NCBI RefSeq assembly: GCF_022539315.1
Contig: NC_066343.1
Location: forward strand, 1,364,001 to 1,428,000
Source: Serinus canaria
Lineage: Eukaryota > Chordata > Aves > Passeriformes > Fringillidae
DNA length: 64,000 bases
Direction: 5' to 3'
Shown: in pieces, positions 1 to 64,000 of the stretch
How the letters are laid out: the number at the start of each line of letters is the position of its first letter
Position numbering within the stretch: the first letter of the stretch is position 1
Position numbers and translations under genes: made by a program
Notes under the pieces: model-generated
What the model was told of the DNA's origin: nothing
Databases searched by the model: none
What the model saw: the letters and a program-made list of their open reading frames with translations, nothing else

Positions 1-158
1 GTGGCTTTTTTTGTAGGGCACTTGCATATTAATTTTGCAAAAAGTGGATTTGCTTACTGTTTCCTTTCCTTTTCCTTTGTTTCAGCTTTACTGACCTTTT
101 TCATTTTGAGTTGTTTTCCTGGAGATGCACACTCACTGTACGTGTTTACATTTTGTAG
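1..158 (+). other. ADGRV1: 3' end of an ADGRV1 intron
   Basis: Intron sequence leading to the acceptor TTTTGTAG at 151-158. No other feature recognised. Confidence 0.8.
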
Positions 159-63899
<63,741 letters not shown>

Positions 63900-64000
63900 G
63901 TAAGTTATTATCACTTCTCTTTCTTCAGAGATTTCTGTTGATATTGGTATTTATTCATGCAAAGTTTTAAAAATTAATCCCAATGATTACTTTTTTGATC
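63900..64000 (+). other. ADGRV1: 5' part of the next ADGRV1 intron
   Basis: Starts with donor gtaagt and runs to the window end. Nothing else seen. Confidence 0.85.

Overview
The window is vertebrate genomic DNA, almost certainly from a bird and probably a songbird. It is AT-rich. It holds CR1 retroposon copies with the avian-type 3' end, LTRs resembling those common in passerine genomes, and one SINE with a tRNA-Ile-like head and a CR1-type tail (42871-43003), a structure I know from zebra finch (TguSINE1). The species call is inference; the repeats themselves are seen in the sequence.

The whole window lies inside one gene on the + strand: ADGRV1 (GPR98/VLGR1/MASS1), the giant adhesion G-protein-coupled receptor of hair-cell ankle links and photoreceptor periciliary membranes. 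I place 54 internal exons between 159 and 63899. Their summed length is 11,138 nt. Apart from the first 2 bases, which finish a codon begun upstream, they join into one uninterrupted frame of 3,712 codons with GT-AG borders throughout. The signal peptide and first Calx-beta repeats lie upstream; the remaining Calx-beta repeats, GAIN/GPS region, seven-helix domain and PDZ-binding tail lie downstream.

Layout: 159-6850, Calx-beta repeats; 6850-9612, a Calx-beta repeat interrupted by a laminin-G/pentraxin-like domain; 11597-23048, more Calx-beta repeats; 23815-24626, one large exon with a Cys-rich PAN/apple-like insert inside a Calx-beta repeat; 25857-42243, Calx-beta repeats; 43094-46394, an EAR/EPTP beta-propeller, again inserted between two halves of a Calx-beta repeat; 46858-63899, Calx-beta repeats to the window edge. 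In all there are about 25 Calx-beta units, the first and last incomplete.

Introns range from 87 nt to 4.3 kb. Recognisable insertions are CR1 copies (21738, 41075, 49590, 52560-53778, and a short minus-strand piece at 54977), LTR-type elements (9933, 43643, 52623 nested in a CR1, possibly 48200), the SINE, and several microsatellites and homopolymers. I see no second gene, no RNA gene and no protein-coding locus on the minus strand.

I found no undescribed biological system. The most interesting observation is structural: three unrelated domains (laminin-G, PAN-like, EAR propeller) all appear to sit in the same loop of the Calx-beta fold. Comparisons with human ADGRV1 are from memory; no alignment was run.
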